62,000 bases of DNA from Gnetum montanum (taxonomy: Eukaryota; Streptophyta; Gnetopsida; Gnetales; Gnetaceae): NCBI GenBank assembly GCA_015680685.1, contig MNCI01025343.1, positions 210,481 through 272,480 on the forward strand, given 5' to 3'. The notes under the pieces are model-generated. The model saw only the letters and a program-made list of their open reading frames with translations, did no database searches and was not told where the DNA came from. Shown here in pieces: positions 35,641-46,517 of the stretch; position 1 is the stretch's first letter, and each line of letters starts with the position of its first letter. The position numbers were made by a program, and so were the translations under genes.

Positions 35641-35890
35641 ATTTGGCCAATGCCAATCCCAAGCCCAAATACAAAAGGAGAAGGGTTAGCATCAAGTTGG
35701 CAGCCAGCTATAAAACCTTGCCAAATCTTACGGATGAGTTCTTTTTAAAATTTTGCAAACACTAAAGCATTCCCCAAATGCGATGTGCAACAATCAAGAC
35801 CTAAAAATGATCAAAGATGATTGGAAGGCTCTTCATACAGGCAAATGGCAGGAAAAAACTCATATAGCTAACCCCATTTTGTTAGGACAA
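35641..35890 (+). mobile_element. RTE-C: short 5' fragment of an RTE LINE
   Basis: CCAATGCCAATCCCAAGCCC, AGTTGGCAGCCAGCTATAAA, GGATGAGTTC and GCATTCCCCAAATGCGATGT follow the same order as the starts of RTE-A (5505) and RTE-B (13880). It ends before the endonuclease proper. Confidence 0.72.
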
Positions 35891-36059
35891 GGCTAGGATG
35901 AGATGATAATGATTTGGCCAAGAGAATTTTTTTTGTCTTCAACGCAATAAAACCCCAAAATGGATTCATTGAGAATTGAACTCTTACAAATATTTTCATG
36001 TTTAAAAAAAATCCAAACCAATGTTAATAATTCGTCCCATAGCAATTATTCATATTCAA

Positions 36060-36860
36060 ATTTTGTGTTGCCTTTTGTGTTATGATCATAACTATTTATT
36101 TTCTATGACAAAGTCCAGCCAACCAGTAATTCCTTAAAAAAATTCATGTCTCGGCCCAACAATATGACCATAATTATTTATTTTTCATGAAGAAGTTCAG
36201 TCAGCTAGTAATTCCTTTGAAAAAGTTCATCTCTTATCCCAACATTATGACCATGATTATTTATTTTCTATGAAAAAGTCCAACCAGTTGGTTACTAGCC
36301 TCTCAATCAAAATGATATTAGCACCACTATTGACAACTAACAATTAGCTGAATACATCGCATTTTGGAAGTAGCAAATCCAATAATGCGTGAACAACAAT
36401 TTGATCAATAACAATCTCTCCAATATTGAGCAAGGCTACCTTGATGAAAGTGAAGCCTTGTATCAATTTTGAAAAGTTATCATCTTTCATTCTGTAGTTT
36501 TTGACCCTTCCCCGTAAGTTTCTTACCCTGGCATTGTAAATCACTCCAAAAGTTCCTTCTAAATTCCTTCGGATGGCAAAAGCACTAGTTTCATTATATA
36601 TAGCATCCACCATACTTGAGAGTAATATTACTCTTGATGATTGTTATCACATGGTAATTCAGGATTTAGTACTCCTCATCTGCTAAATTTTCTTCAATGG
36701 GTTCACTATATACAATGTACCAAATTCCATATACTCTAAACAAAGATCGCATCAAATCTGCCCAAACCTTATAGTTGTCCTGATTAAGAAAATTGTCTTC
36801 ATTTAAAGTAGTTTTCTCCAGCTAAAATTGCTTTGGCCCTTCTTTCCTGGTTGATTTATT
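36060..36860 (-). pseudogene. Ty1/copia gag remnant on the minus strand
   Basis: Minus-strand codons near 36780 give NFLNQDNYKVWADLMRSLFR and IWYIVYSEP, the N-terminal part of copia Gag (UBN2/DUF4219 type). After a frameshift, 36344-36613 is open for 89 codons: AIRRNLEGTFGVIYNARVRN, RMKDDNFSKLIQGF, LLNIGEIVIDQIVVHALLDL and LPKCDVF, the core of copia Gag. Downstream, weakly Gag-like codons run through an 83-bp tandem repeat. No protease or RT is attached. Confidence 0.72.
36081..36300. repeat. ~83-bp tandem repeat, 2.6 copies
   Basis: TATGAYCATAAYTATTTATT begins units at 36081, 36163 and 36246 (periods 82 and 83). Each has CAGTAATTCCTT- and CCCAACAT-like ends. It lies inside the copia relic. 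Confidence 0.88.
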
Positions 36861-37931
36861 TTAACACAAAATGGTATGTTTGCACAAGATCTATACATTT
36901 CTTTGGTTTGCCTTTCTACCCAAGAATTGAATTAATCATATTTAATCCTATAATTGCTTTTAATTATCATATAACCAATACATCAAATATAGGGGATATA
37001 TATGGCACTATTTCCCGAAATCATATTCATCGAAAATTAAGTTCATATACCTTCAATAATGGTGAAGGAGCTTTTTGAATTACTCCTCCATCTTTGTAAT
37101 CTCATCTTTACTTACTTTTATGATAACTTCATGGATCTCCAGTCTTCATGACCTGGCTAACCATCATATTTGTTAACAAAGTCTTTCAACAATAGTTTAC
37201 TCCTTCCAAGGGATACATCTATTCCCTAAGTTACATGACTATCCCTTAACTGATTTTGTTTATAGATGAATATGGCTGTCTTGAAATTGCCCATCATTAG
37301 TTCCAGACATAACTATGCATGGAACTAACCGGAATCTCCACTCTCGTCGGGAAAAATAAAATTAAAGTTTTTTGTATGTTTTATACAAAAAATCATGAAC
37401 CTAACCTGCTATAGAAACATCCAAAAACAGGTACCTACATCAATATATCAGCTCTTCACATTGCAAGGAGTTAGTGACAACCGTTGGACTAAAACTCACC
37501 ATACTTCCTTTATATGTGAACTGGTAGAAGTACGTGTGAATGAAGATTCAATGTCTTATGAATCTCCTTTTCACAAAACTAACAAATTGCTTCCGAACTG
37601 TTTCAACTGTTAGCAAGTGCTCTTTTTGCTAACAATACCGGCGCATGTTGCTGTACTCTGATGCCTATCATGTAATTATGTCTTGGATTGAGCTCAAAAT
37701 TGAATGCATTCTAATGTAATCTCTTGATGAAGCAATTAGCGGGATTTTTGCTTGCTTTCGTCTTGGTGTCTTAGGGAGTAGCCAAGTCTTACTTCACATG
37801 ATGCGGGCATATATGTATCGGACTTTACAAAAGAATTTAAATTTCATCCACTTACCAATTTTCCATGGAGTAGACTGGTGTCAATCGACCAATCCTTTGG
37901 CAAAGAACCGTTTAGCGTATCAAACCTAAGA
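36861..37931. other. Intergenic, downstream of the host gene
   Basis: No domain recognised. It may hold the 3' UTR and polyadenylation region of the minus-strand host gene near its right end. Short frames (37395-37613) lack motifs. Confidence 0.4.
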
Positions 37932-38918
37932 TTATCGTCTATCAAACCAAGCAATAAACTTACTGTCTTGTCCACGCACCGTAAGAACTCGAAATGAGTG
38001 ACCGATGATCAAACGTGAACTCTTCAATGTCCATGAAAGCCTCTCTGCTGCTTCCACGCTCACTAAATGCACCCTTTAAATAAAATGCACACGAACAAAA
38101 ATGGCATATAATACGCTCCATGGGAACCAGGTGAAGAACATAGGTTCAAGATTCAAAAGTCACACAAGATGTAAATTTGCAAAAGTCCGGAACAAGAATG
38201 GTGGTGCAGGCAAATAACCCTAGTATTCTGGACGTTTTTCCGTTCCTCAAATCGCATAACAACACTTAAGAAACCTAATTTCCTTGAGGAGCAACAAAGA
38301 AACTAATTTTGATGACTGAATTTTCGAAAAAAAACAACGATCAAACATAACCCCAAAAGAGCAGACGAAGGAGGACGCACCTCGAAGAAAATAAGCGGAG
38401 GAGGGCCAACCACGGGGAGAGGTAGCAAAGGAAAGAAGCTGAGCATGGGGATCAGAGGCAGAATCAGAGGTGACGAGGAGGGAGAGAGGATTGGAAATGG
38501 CGATCTGGATGGAGTGTGCTAGACGCGGAGGAGGAGGAGGAACCCAATATGAGCTGCCAGGCAGGAACGGCAGCCAATCAGGAGCTGCGCGTTCCACCAT
38601 GGCACGGCGAACCACTTCCTCCACGCGCTTAGCCATCTTCCACTGCGCCTCCGCATCCACATCCAGTTCCACCTCAATGATGTGCGTTTTGCCTCCTCCT
38701 CTTCTTCTTCCTCCTCTTCTTGTTGTTCTTCTTCTTCTTCCTCCTCCTCCTCCTTCTCCTCCGCTTCCGCTTGATCGGTACCTCGCCATTAGCGTCGGCG
38801 CTGCTCTGTTCTTTTGATAAACGGCATTGCCCTGCGCCTGTGCATTCCGGCACAGCTCCATGGCCATGGCCATGGCCGTGCCTGGTCCTCGAGCCCAGCG
38901 ATTCACCACAGACGCCAT
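37932..38918 (-). CDS. Host gene, two exons: small plant protein with WLPFLPG and GWPSSAYF motifs, likely organellar, unknown function
   Basis: Proposed CDS complement(join(37932..38062, 38381..38918)), 222 codons. Exon 1 starts at an ATG (38918) giving MASVVNRWARGPG; the N-terminus is Arg/Ala/Ser-rich and poor in acids, ending near MARYRSSG, like a mitochondrial presequence. A Gly/Arg low-complexity linker follows, then EVELDVDAEAQWKMAKRVEE (helical), PDWLPFLPGSSYWVPPPPPR and RGWPSSAYFLR. From memory, similar motifs occur in short conserved plant proteins of unknown function. The donor is GAG|GTGCGT at 38380. The acceptor ATTTAG at 38063 restores frame and gives a 43-residue end and a stop. 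Exon 2 is less certain, and other acceptors are possible. In-frame upstream ATGs exist (38942, 38921). The GC-rich, open context contrasts with the surrounding repeats. Confidence 0.6.
38063..38380 (-). other. Predicted intron of the host gene
   Basis: 318 bp, GTGCGT donor and TTTAG acceptor on the minus strand. AT-rich relative to exon 1. Without splicing, the frame runs to a stop at 38247 through codons that look non-coding. Confidence 0.5.
38690..38770. repeat. CTT/CCT trinucleotide-rich tract coding a Gly/Arg linker
   Basis: Plus strand is CCTCCTCCTCTTCTTCTTCC-like. Read on the minus strand it encodes GEGGGGGRRRR and GGRRRGGGK in the host gene, so length changes in multiples of three would be tolerated. 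Confidence 0.85.
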
Positions 38919-39063
38919 CATCCTCATCTGCAGCGTCCTCATGTATCGCACATTTCGATCGCTTATTATATGCTCTGTCAGTATTATTACCGTGGCCGTG
39001 CTTTGCGGTTTGCGAGTTCGATTCCTGGGAATATGTCGATGGATGATGGTTTCTGGTGCACAG

Positions 39064-39290
39064 CACGTGGCCACCATCTGTGCGTCCCCATGTTGATTGC
39101 TGGCTTTCCTCTACCTCTTGGTTTTGTCCGGTTGCCTGAATTTTGTGTGTGCGTGCGTGCTTGCTTGCTTGCTTGGTGACCAAGTTTCATGCGCAATCGG
39201 ACATCGAATTGGGAGACAGAACATCCAACGGTTCTCTTTCTTGACCGGTTAAACCATCGATTTAGTTTCCCATGGATGGTCACGTGAATT
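39064..39290 (-). promoter_or_regulatory. Candidate promoter region of the host gene
   Basis: Upstream of exon 1 on the minus strand lie two palindromic CACGTG G-boxes (39064-39069, 39281-39286) and a TTTAAATTC element beside the second. A GC-rich stretch ends at about 39290. This is motif evidence only. Confidence 0.35.
39144..39176. repeat. Microsatellite (TGCG)n(CTTG)n
   Basis: TGTGTGTGCGTGCGTGCTTG followed by repeated CTTG, in the 5' flank of the host gene. Confidence 0.9.
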
Positions 39291-39959
39291 TAAAGAGAGG
39301 GTATTTTTTCTAACCTGCAACCTTGTTTCATTTTATGTTTTTGAGATATACATCATATATAGCCAACACTACTTGGTAGAAATTATGTATAAACTATGTA
39401 CAATATGGTTGTTGCGTCCCAAAAATTATATGTATTAAAAATAAAAATTCAAAATACAAAAGCAAAGAAGTATTATATAGAGGAGATACTTGAATTAATA
39501 AAAATGAAAATCTAATGGTTTTGGGATATCTTTTAGGTTTTCACCTATAAAACTAATTCTAAAAACCTTCCCTTGCGGTAGGAAATTGAACATTCCATCA
39601 AAAGATTAACATTGAATAGAGGGGAAGGAGGCCCTTGCCTTGTCAATAGAATAACATTATCAAAAGATATTATCTTCATATCTTGACCAATACTTGCAAA
39701 TGAATTATTAATAGTTAAAATATCATAAACATGTTGTCCATTTTAAAGATTTGGCATGTAATTGCTGATAGATAGACTTCCTAGATGTTTTTTATATGAA
39801 GAACCATTTGTAAACCATCTAAATCAACAAGTTTCTATGAGACTTTAGGAAGAAATATTTGTTTCCCATTAGTCATTAAAGAATTCTTTGAAATTTATTT
39901 GAAAGGTACATTTTGTTAAACAATAGTAAAAGAAAAGGATGGACTAACTATTGGAACAT
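39291..39959. other. AT-rich sequence, probably LINE debris
   Basis: Lies downstream, on the minus strand, of the ORF1 zinc knuckle at 40017-40250. No domain could be read. Confidence 0.35.
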
Positions 39960-40380
39960 CAACATAAGAAAGCATTGCAAGATCTACAACATTTATAGAA
40001 AAGACCTTACTAGGATTTACAACCTTTGTAGAAGAAACCTTAGTAGTGTTTGTACTAGCTTGGTGTTGACGCACTTAAGTAGTATTTTTCTTTGCAATTT
40101 AAAAGAACATGAATCAAACATATGAATCTCTTGATGACAATAATAACATGATTTTGGAAGCTTATAATAAATAATAATTTGTACATAATCAATTTTGCCA
40201 ACACACATAAGAATTTCTCGCTTAAGTGAATCAGTATCCACCGTAATCATATATCAAATTTTGTGAAAACCACTAGCTATAGCTAGGGTTTCAAAATACC
40301 TAATTGGCCCAATTTGAAAGACAATATCCCTTTCAACTTTTTCAAAAATCAATGGACAATTCATTAATTCAACCAAACAA
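39960..40380 (-). pseudogene. L1-type LINE ORF1 fragment with zinc knuckle
   Basis: Minus strand 40250-40017 is open for 77 codons and contains YKLPKSCYYCHQEIHMFDSC, a perfect C-x2-C-x4-H-x4-C knuckle preceded by the Y-x-x-L-P context typical of plant L1 ORF1. Upstream codons (40380-40260) read VELMNCPLIFEKVERDI, like the DUF4283 'W-V-x-L-x-x-L-P-L' segment. No ORF2 is attached. Confidence 0.62.
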
Positions 40381-40607
40381 GAAACCCTTCAAAATACAAA
40401 AGATACTAGATTAAAAGAGTGAGATCATTATCAAAACTATTGTGTTAACACATGAATTTACAATTTCTTTTTTCATGATACTCATAGTGCAATGAAATAA
40501 CTTAGTAAATTATCTTTTCCATTAGCTATAATTAAAAGATATTAAAAACATTACAACTTTAGAATACAAATACAAAGAAAGGTATAAAAAATATTACATA
40601 TGTCATG
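40381..40607. other. Flank of G4, nothing recognised
   Basis: AT-rich sequence between the LINE ORF1 fragment and the first base of the G4 LTR. Confidence 0.4.
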
Positions 40608-40717
40608 TGATGAAGCGTCTTTCTTGGGTTGCACTAACAAGATGCTGTCAACGCGGTCAGATCGATGCATGGTTTGATGCATTGATGTGACCCCATCAAC
40701 ACAGTGTCTATCTTTGC
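40608..40717 (+). repeat. G4 5' LTR, first part
   Basis: TGATGAAGCGTCTTTCTTGG aligns with the G3 LTR start TGATGAAGCATCCAGTCCC, and GCATTGATGTGACCCCATCA with GCATTGACGTGGCCTCATTA. It ends in TTTGC, the target of G3. Confidence 0.82.
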
Positions 40718-41597
40718 TGATGAAGCATCCAGTCCCTGCGTCGACTGGGCTACGTTGACGAAGCCTCGTTAACGCGGTTACGTCAACATGACCTCGTCGA
40801 CACATCTTTCCAAGCATTGACGTGGCCTCATTAACGCAGAGTCCATTTCCTGCTATAAATATGCGTGCACTCGTCGCATTTAGGGCACCTTTTGTTCAAG
40901 TTGTAGTGAAGCTCTTGCAGTTTGTTTCAGCAAGAGTTAGATTATTTTCCGAGTGCCCGCAACCATAGTTCGAAGAGTGTACAGCTCTTTATTCGAGTGC
41001 TAGTGTACTTGAGCCCATTGGCATGGACAACAATAAAGACGAGCTTTTCGAACATTCCTCGCAGCAGTTGAACTAGATTACTTGAGCATTAATGTTTTAA
41101 TACTTTAATAATTTCCATGCTTTTGTTATCACTTTATAGTCACAGTATGTTTGGGAGTCCACGAGAACACATAAGCATGGCCACCTCGAACATATGTCTA
41201 ACACTTGGCAAGCCAGTGACATTTAACGTCTAGCAACCCAGTAGTGATTAGGACATGCTTGGGATGTGCACGGAGGGTGGGACCAGTTTCTTATGCTAGG
41301 GATAGTCAAGCGATAGTGCAGCAAAACCTTAGATTATCTAGCCTTTTACTTCCTATATTCGAAGAATTAAATATTATAGATAAAAGAAAACATATAAAAA
41401 ATCATATGCCTCAGCCTCACTTAACCATCATTCTAGAATGTCACAAGTGAGGGTGAGAGGACAATGACCGTTCAAACTAGAATTTTGGTGGCTAGAATAC
41501 TGTGCGTAAGTGCTCACAGTCTTCAGAATTCAACCAGATCGCACGTGAATGCTCTTGATTCGTATGGTTGGGCATAGGGGTACCTCACCGCTCATCA
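40718..41597 (+). repeat. G3 5' LTR
   Basis: TATA box CTATAAATATG at 40854-40864. The U3 is CpG-rich (GTCGACTGGGCTACGTTGAC region). Ends GCTCATCA, one base before the primer site. Confidence 0.92.
40854..40864 (+). promoter_or_regulatory. TATA box in the G3 5' LTR
   Basis: CTATAAATATG in the middle of U3-R. The equivalent in the 3' LTR is CTATAAATATG near 53217, and in G4 TATAAATATATG at 53966. Confidence 0.75.
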
Positions 41598-41598
41598 T

Positions 41599-41616
41599 TG
41601 GCATCGTTTCCGGGGA
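41599..41616 (+). other. G3 primer binding site, tRNA-Asp type, decayed
   Basis: TGGCATCGTTTCCGGGGA, one base after the LTR. The canonical Athila/Tat site complementary to the tRNA-Asp 3' end is TGGCGCCGTTGCCGGGGA (from memory); the three differences are mostly at CpG or GC sites. Confidence 0.78.
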
Positions 41617-41759
41617 CTGTTAGTCTTCTGTGCACTATCTAGCCTTAGCACAACCCTCACTCACTTCGTTCGAACGGACCCATTACATTGATAGCTACTC
41701 ACACTAAACGACTTAGGTAAGAGTACAACACACTAAGTTATTTTTTGTTTAACACTAAT

Positions 41760-43672
41760 ATGTCTTCTTCTCACAAGCAAGACAAATCCAACCCACAAGT
41801 GCCCCAGGAATATCGGGTGATATATACTCATCCAAATGAGTATATACCCAACTTCACCTTCATCTTGCATTAAGACGAGCAGATGTGATGGTGGGACATG
41901 GAGGGCAACATCATATTGCCTCTCGATCGATCGGATCTCGGAATGTTGCTCCAAAATCTCACCAGATTGGGCATTCAAGACCGAGTTGAGGAGTACATGA
42001 TGGAGGATCACAATTATTAGGACTATCATCCAAATGAGGCACAACGTAAGCGGGACCTGCAGTAGGCCAAACTCCATGAACGAGCAAAGGGGAAACAGTC
42101 TAGTAACCCTTTGTCCCTGCAGACCCAACACGATGATAAGAAACCTGTTCCTCGTAGTTCCGATTCTTCTGCATCCCCACCCTCGCGTCAAGACATCCGA
42201 TCCATCATACAAAATAGAGGTTCAAGTGATCAGGATTTCCAGGATGCCAAGGGATCTCCTAGAGGGGATCATGGCAAAGGTGAAGATGAACGTGACAGTC
42301 AAGGCCATTATCATGAACAAGGAGGTGATCGACATAGTGGGGGTGGCAGTCCCTCCCCCTCTGCTCATTCCCCTCTTTCCACCTTAGCTTCATCAGCATC
42401 TAAATCTAACCACAACTGTCGTAGGAGGGATCATGATGATGATGATCGAGGAGGCCGATGGGGACGGTGTGACCGAGGGCGTGAGCAGTCATGGGAGGCT
42501 CACTGTCATGAAAAGAGAGGTAGTAGAGACCATCATGGATGCCATGGTCATCATCAAGACCATGACTTTGATGAACCATTTCTTGCCACTTAAAGCATAC
42601 TCAACATAGCAAAGGTAGTTCGCATACCTACCAGGCATTTGCAAGATAGCTGGATCAAGTGCCTTGATATGAACAACATTTCTAGGTTTGAAGGGGGATA
42701 TAATTGTGACCCGTAGACTCACCTACAAGCATTTCATGATGTTTGCACCCTGTAGAATATTGAAAATGAATGGTAGAAACTCAAGCTATTCCCCTGAACA
42801 CTCATCAAGGAGGCAGAAAGTTGGTATCGGTCTTTGGAGTCGAAATTAATCAGGCGATGGAGTATGATGTTGGAGCTCTTCAATGACAAATACCAACCTT
42901 ACTCCAGAGTGTCTAATTTGAGACGACAAATTCAGGGTTGGAAACAAGGTAGCCACGAGCCCTTAGATGTAGCCATGAGTAGATACTACTCGTTGTTACA
43001 CCGATGCCCTGGTCATGGCTACTCTCAACGGGAGTAGCTCTGCCATGTCATAGATGGGCTCCATTTTGAAACCAGAAGGACCCTTGGCGTTTATGCTTAA
43101 GGATGGCTATCCAAGTTAAGGGCTCATCAACTTCAATGATTAATTGAGCAGGTAGCTAAGGAAGAGGGGGAACTATGAAAATGGAAAAGTGCAAAGGAAT
43201 ATAATCGGGACCCTTCCATCCGGAAGAGGAAGGTCTAATTCTGTGAAGACGAGGAGGAGTCATCTCTAGATGCAACAATGAATAGGAAGACTTTACCCAT
43301 ACAAAAGTTCACTTTTAAAATTTTGATCAAGGTGGACAAGATGTGGCTTCTTTGAATGAAAAATTCCAAAGTGTTTTAAAAATTGTCGAAGTATCCAGAG
43401 AACAGAGTAATGATCGGGATCGACAAAGGAGAAAAGAGGCTGAACGTGCCTACCACAAAGGTAAGGGCAAGGTTGCTGCTGTAGAACAAGTGGCAAACTT
43501 GGACATTGAGGAGGACGATGGATGTAACATATGTCAGTATGAACATCCTAAGGGATGTTGCCCCGTGGTGTCACATCTACAAGAATATGGGGTGTATACT
43601 CTAAACCCTCGCTTAGTAAAAAGGCAAACACCCCAAAGATTGCCTTATCCCCAAGGCAATTCCAGGTAGTTC
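41760..43672 (+). pseudogene. G3 gag
   Basis: Starts MSSSHKQD (41760), a start shared with G4 (MSSSHR). YIPNFTFILH is the conserved N-terminal motif. A His/Asp/Arg-rich linker follows (42250-42590). The retrotransposon gag domain spans 42670-43040: LDMNNISRFEGGYN, HLQAFHDVC, SLESKLIRRWSMMLELFNDK, DVAMSRYYSLLHRCPGHG. The C-terminus has a Cys/His cluster C-x2-C-x3-H-x3-C-C at 43523-43561, unlike a standard CCHC knuckle but the same in G4. The PYPQGN end motif is near 43650. Several stops and frameshifts. Role: particle formation. Confidence 0.85.
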
Positions 43673-44238
43673 CACCAATAGCAGGGATATTATCCAAGTG
43701 GGGCTCCGCTGTAACCATGTGAACACTACTAGCAATGGAAGCACCCACAATCATGGGGGATGCCACCCCCAAGGTAGCAGTACCCTTACTGATAGCCAAA
43801 TCCTTATGGGTACTATGTTCAGTAGCTAATGTCCTCGCGGGACTCTTCTAGTCACATAACCTTCCAAATCATTATTATCCTCCAAAATACTTTTGGGCCC
43901 CATCTCCATTAGCCAAGGGGAAAAACCTACATCTGCACTATCCTGCACCACCTCCTTTGGCCATACCTATCTATTAGCCCTCAACTCAACTACCTCCTGC
44001 TCCACCCATGTAGGGAGAAATACCTCCATAGCCATAGTAGTGTAATGCCACAAGGGTCGTCAATTTACAACTAGCTCCCCAACCGAGCGGGTCAAAATCA
44101 AAACCATGGAAATGTTCTTTCTTCCGACTCAATAACCTAAACACACCCTCACACTCATCTGCAACCAATGCCCCTACATCTCCAACTACCTCTGATACTT
44201 AATCCTTCGAGCAACCTTCAAACCAAGCACCTTCCAAC
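43673..44238 (+). pseudogene. G3 Gag-Pol linker, Pro/Tyr/Gln-rich
   Basis: Codons for repeated Pro, Tyr and Gln with a HNHGGCHP-like stretch (near 43740), shared with G1 (SHGGCHH) and G4 (HNHGGCHH). It joins gag to protease. No catalytic motif. Confidence 0.6.
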
Positions 44239-44745
44239 ATGCAAACTGTCATGCTAACACATTCTATGATAGACTGGATTAAGGTGGGTCATCTCCCTTG
44301 GAAATTGGTTGATCCAGGAAGCCCCCTCATATACCTTCGGGTAGTAGGGAACCAGCCATGCAAAGCTCTTTTGGATTTGGGGTCAGGTATCAACTTGATT
44401 TCACATGATATGTATAATACTTGGAACCTGCCCCCGTTGAAGAAGAGCAACATTTGGCTTGAGTTAGCAAACCAATCCATTACTATTCCCTTGGGATTGG
44501 TAGAAGATATTGTGAATACTATTTGTAGGTGGTCCTACCCTACTGATTTCTTGGTGATCCATGTCGATAACTACAAGGGGGACTTCTCGATTATAATGGG
44601 AAGAGCATGGCTTAGCACGATGGATGCACATTTGGGACTCCAAGATCTCTCCCTTAAAATTTCCAAGGAAAATCCCTTTGGGAAGATCAAGAAGAAGCGT
44701 GTCCCATGCATCGCGTATAGTGACTCTAGGTGCAACTATGTGTAG
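44239..44745 (+). pseudogene. G3 aspartic protease
   Basis: Open for 168 codons. Retropepsin catalytic loop KALLDLGSGINLIS, with the Asp near residue 46 (44374). In this group the loop is normally D-L-G-A/S-x-x-N. Then WSYPTDFLVIHVDNYKGD and the flap/terminal motif SIIMGRAWLSTMDAHLGL, followed by SLKIS and a Lys-rich end. It is one of the few domains of G3 still open end to end. It would cleave Gag-Pol. The separate frame 44464-44778 on the other strand is a shadow. Confidence 0.85.
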
Positions 44746-44829
44746 CAACTCTGGTTCATCAAGTGGACATCCATTCAAACGTGCAATCGGTGTGTCGTTG
44801 AATCACAAATTCAACAATGCCTATACGTA

Positions 44830-45900
44830 GTAGTCACTAATCAAGAAGGCATCCTGCGGCTGACCGCTGATTCTGATAGTGGCACCCTATGCATGGAACC
44901 CTTTGAGAGCTTTGTTTGTACCTATATGGGGAGCATAGATGAACTAGAATAGAACCATCAACAACTTTCCACTACTAATGATGCTATCGATTAGGGAAAG
45001 CTACAAATCCTTGAAAGCTTTAAACAGGAGCCCCTAGAACTAAAGCCCTTACCGGTCAATCTAGAATACACATTCTTGCAAAATGGTAAGTTGGTAATAA
45101 TCAATGCCACTCTTTCTCTTGAGCAAAAGAAGAAGTTGCTAAGGATGGTGAACAAGTGGTTGACTACCTTCGCATGGTCATATCCTGAGTTAACAAGGAT
45201 TGATCCAAGGGTATGCCAACATTGAATCTATATCGACCCTTCCATGAAGCCACGATGATAGCTGTAAAGAAAATTGAATCCCAAACTTAAACAGATCATC
45301 AAGGATGAAATCAAGCAATTGTTGAAGGCGAGATTCATCTACCCCATTGCAGATAGCGAGTGGGTCAGCCCACTTGTTATTATGCCAAAAAGGGTGGTAA
45401 ATGGAGGGTCTATATCAATTTTCGATTACTAAACATGGCAACCTTTAAGGATCACTTTCCACTTCCATTTGTGAATCAGGTGTTGGATACCATTTTGAGG
45501 CATTGTTACTATAGCTTCCTAGATGGTTATAGTGGCTATAACCAAATCCAGATTATGCTAGAGGACTAGGCCAAGACAATGTTTACGAGTCCTTGGGGAA
45601 CTTTCGCATACAGGAAGATGCCCTTTGGCCTATGTAACACCCCCACAACCTTTCAACGCCTTGTCCTCAGCATCTTCTAGTTGCAAATCAACAATGGTGT
45701 AGAGGTTTTTATGGATGACTTCTCCACCTATGGGGTAACATTCGAGCAAGCCTTGGACCACCTTGAGTAGGTTTTAAAGTGAGGTGTACAAACTAACTTA
45801 TAGCTCAACTGGCAAAACAGCCACCTAATGGTCCAAGAAGGCATTATTTTGGGGCATCAAATTTCACAAGCAGGGATCGGAGTGGATCTTGAAAAAATTA
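44830..45900 (+). pseudogene. G3 reverse transcriptase
   Basis: Copies element RNA to DNA. Order: PKLKQIIKDEIKQLLKA (near 45285), EWVSPLVIMPK with a frameshift, GGKWRVYINFRLLN (45390-45430), FKDHFPLPFVNQVLD, YYSFLDGYSGYNQI with the first catalytic Asp (45516 onward), TSPWGTFAYRKMPFGLCNTP (near 45590), then FMDDF at 45708-45722, the second catalytic motif, intact. A thumb/connection part follows to GHISYYRHFIENFLKIAKPL (near 45960-46020). Stops interrupt at Trp/Gln codons. Confidence 0.9.
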
Positions 45901-46009
45901 TGGTTATCTAAGGAATTACCAATCAGCCGCGAACTGTAAGGGATGTTTGGTCGTTCCTTGGGCACATTAGTTACTATCGGCACTTCATCGAGAACTTTTT
46001 GAAGATTGC

Positions 46010-46510
46010 CAAGCCATTGATGGAGTTGACCAAGAAAGATGTGCCATTTGTCTGGACTAGGGAATGTGAATCTACATTCCAAATACTGAAATAAAAACTC
46101 ATAGAGACTCCAATTCTACGAGCCCTCGATTGGTCCAGACCATTTTGCATCATGATGGATTCGTCTAATTATGTGTTGGGAGTCGTGCTCACATAGTTGG
46201 ATGACCAGAAGCATCCATATTACATCCATTATGCAAATCGTAGCATTGTGGATGCTTAGCTAAATTACACCACCATCGAAAAGGAGTTAATGGCAATGGT
46301 GTTTGCCTTGGAAAAGTTCTACCACTATGTGCTCAGCTACAAGGTGTTTGTGCATACGGACCATAGTGCCATCCAGTTTCTTATGAACAAACTAATGTCG
46401 AGCCCTCGTGTCATATGATCGCTCATGATCCTTCAAGAGTTCGATCTTACTATGGTAGACAAAAAGGGAACTGAGAATGTGGTGGTCAATCACTTGTCTT
46501 AGTTGTGATG
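46010..46510 (+). pseudogene. G3 RNase H
   Basis: Degrades RNA in the hybrid. PFCIMMDSSNYVLGVVL holds the first acidic residue (46158-46160). YTTIEKELMAMVFALEKFYH supplies the Glu region, and VFVHTDHSAIQFLMNKL the later Asp (HTDHSA near 46365). Ends VDKKGTENVVVNHLS, as in related elements (GxENVVADHLSR). Confidence 0.88.
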
Positions 46511-46517
46511 GAATAGC

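Noticed and set aside
38674-39183. 169-codon minus-strand frame rich in Lys/Arg as a separate gene
   Set aside because: It is a frame-shifted shadow of the host gene exon and its repeat tract. The alternate frame has the presequence-like start and the WLPFLPG and GWPSSAYF motifs.
41733-42212. 159-codon minus-strand ORF opposite G3 gag
   Set aside because: Lies antisense to gag codons conserved between G3 and G4, and has no motif of its own.
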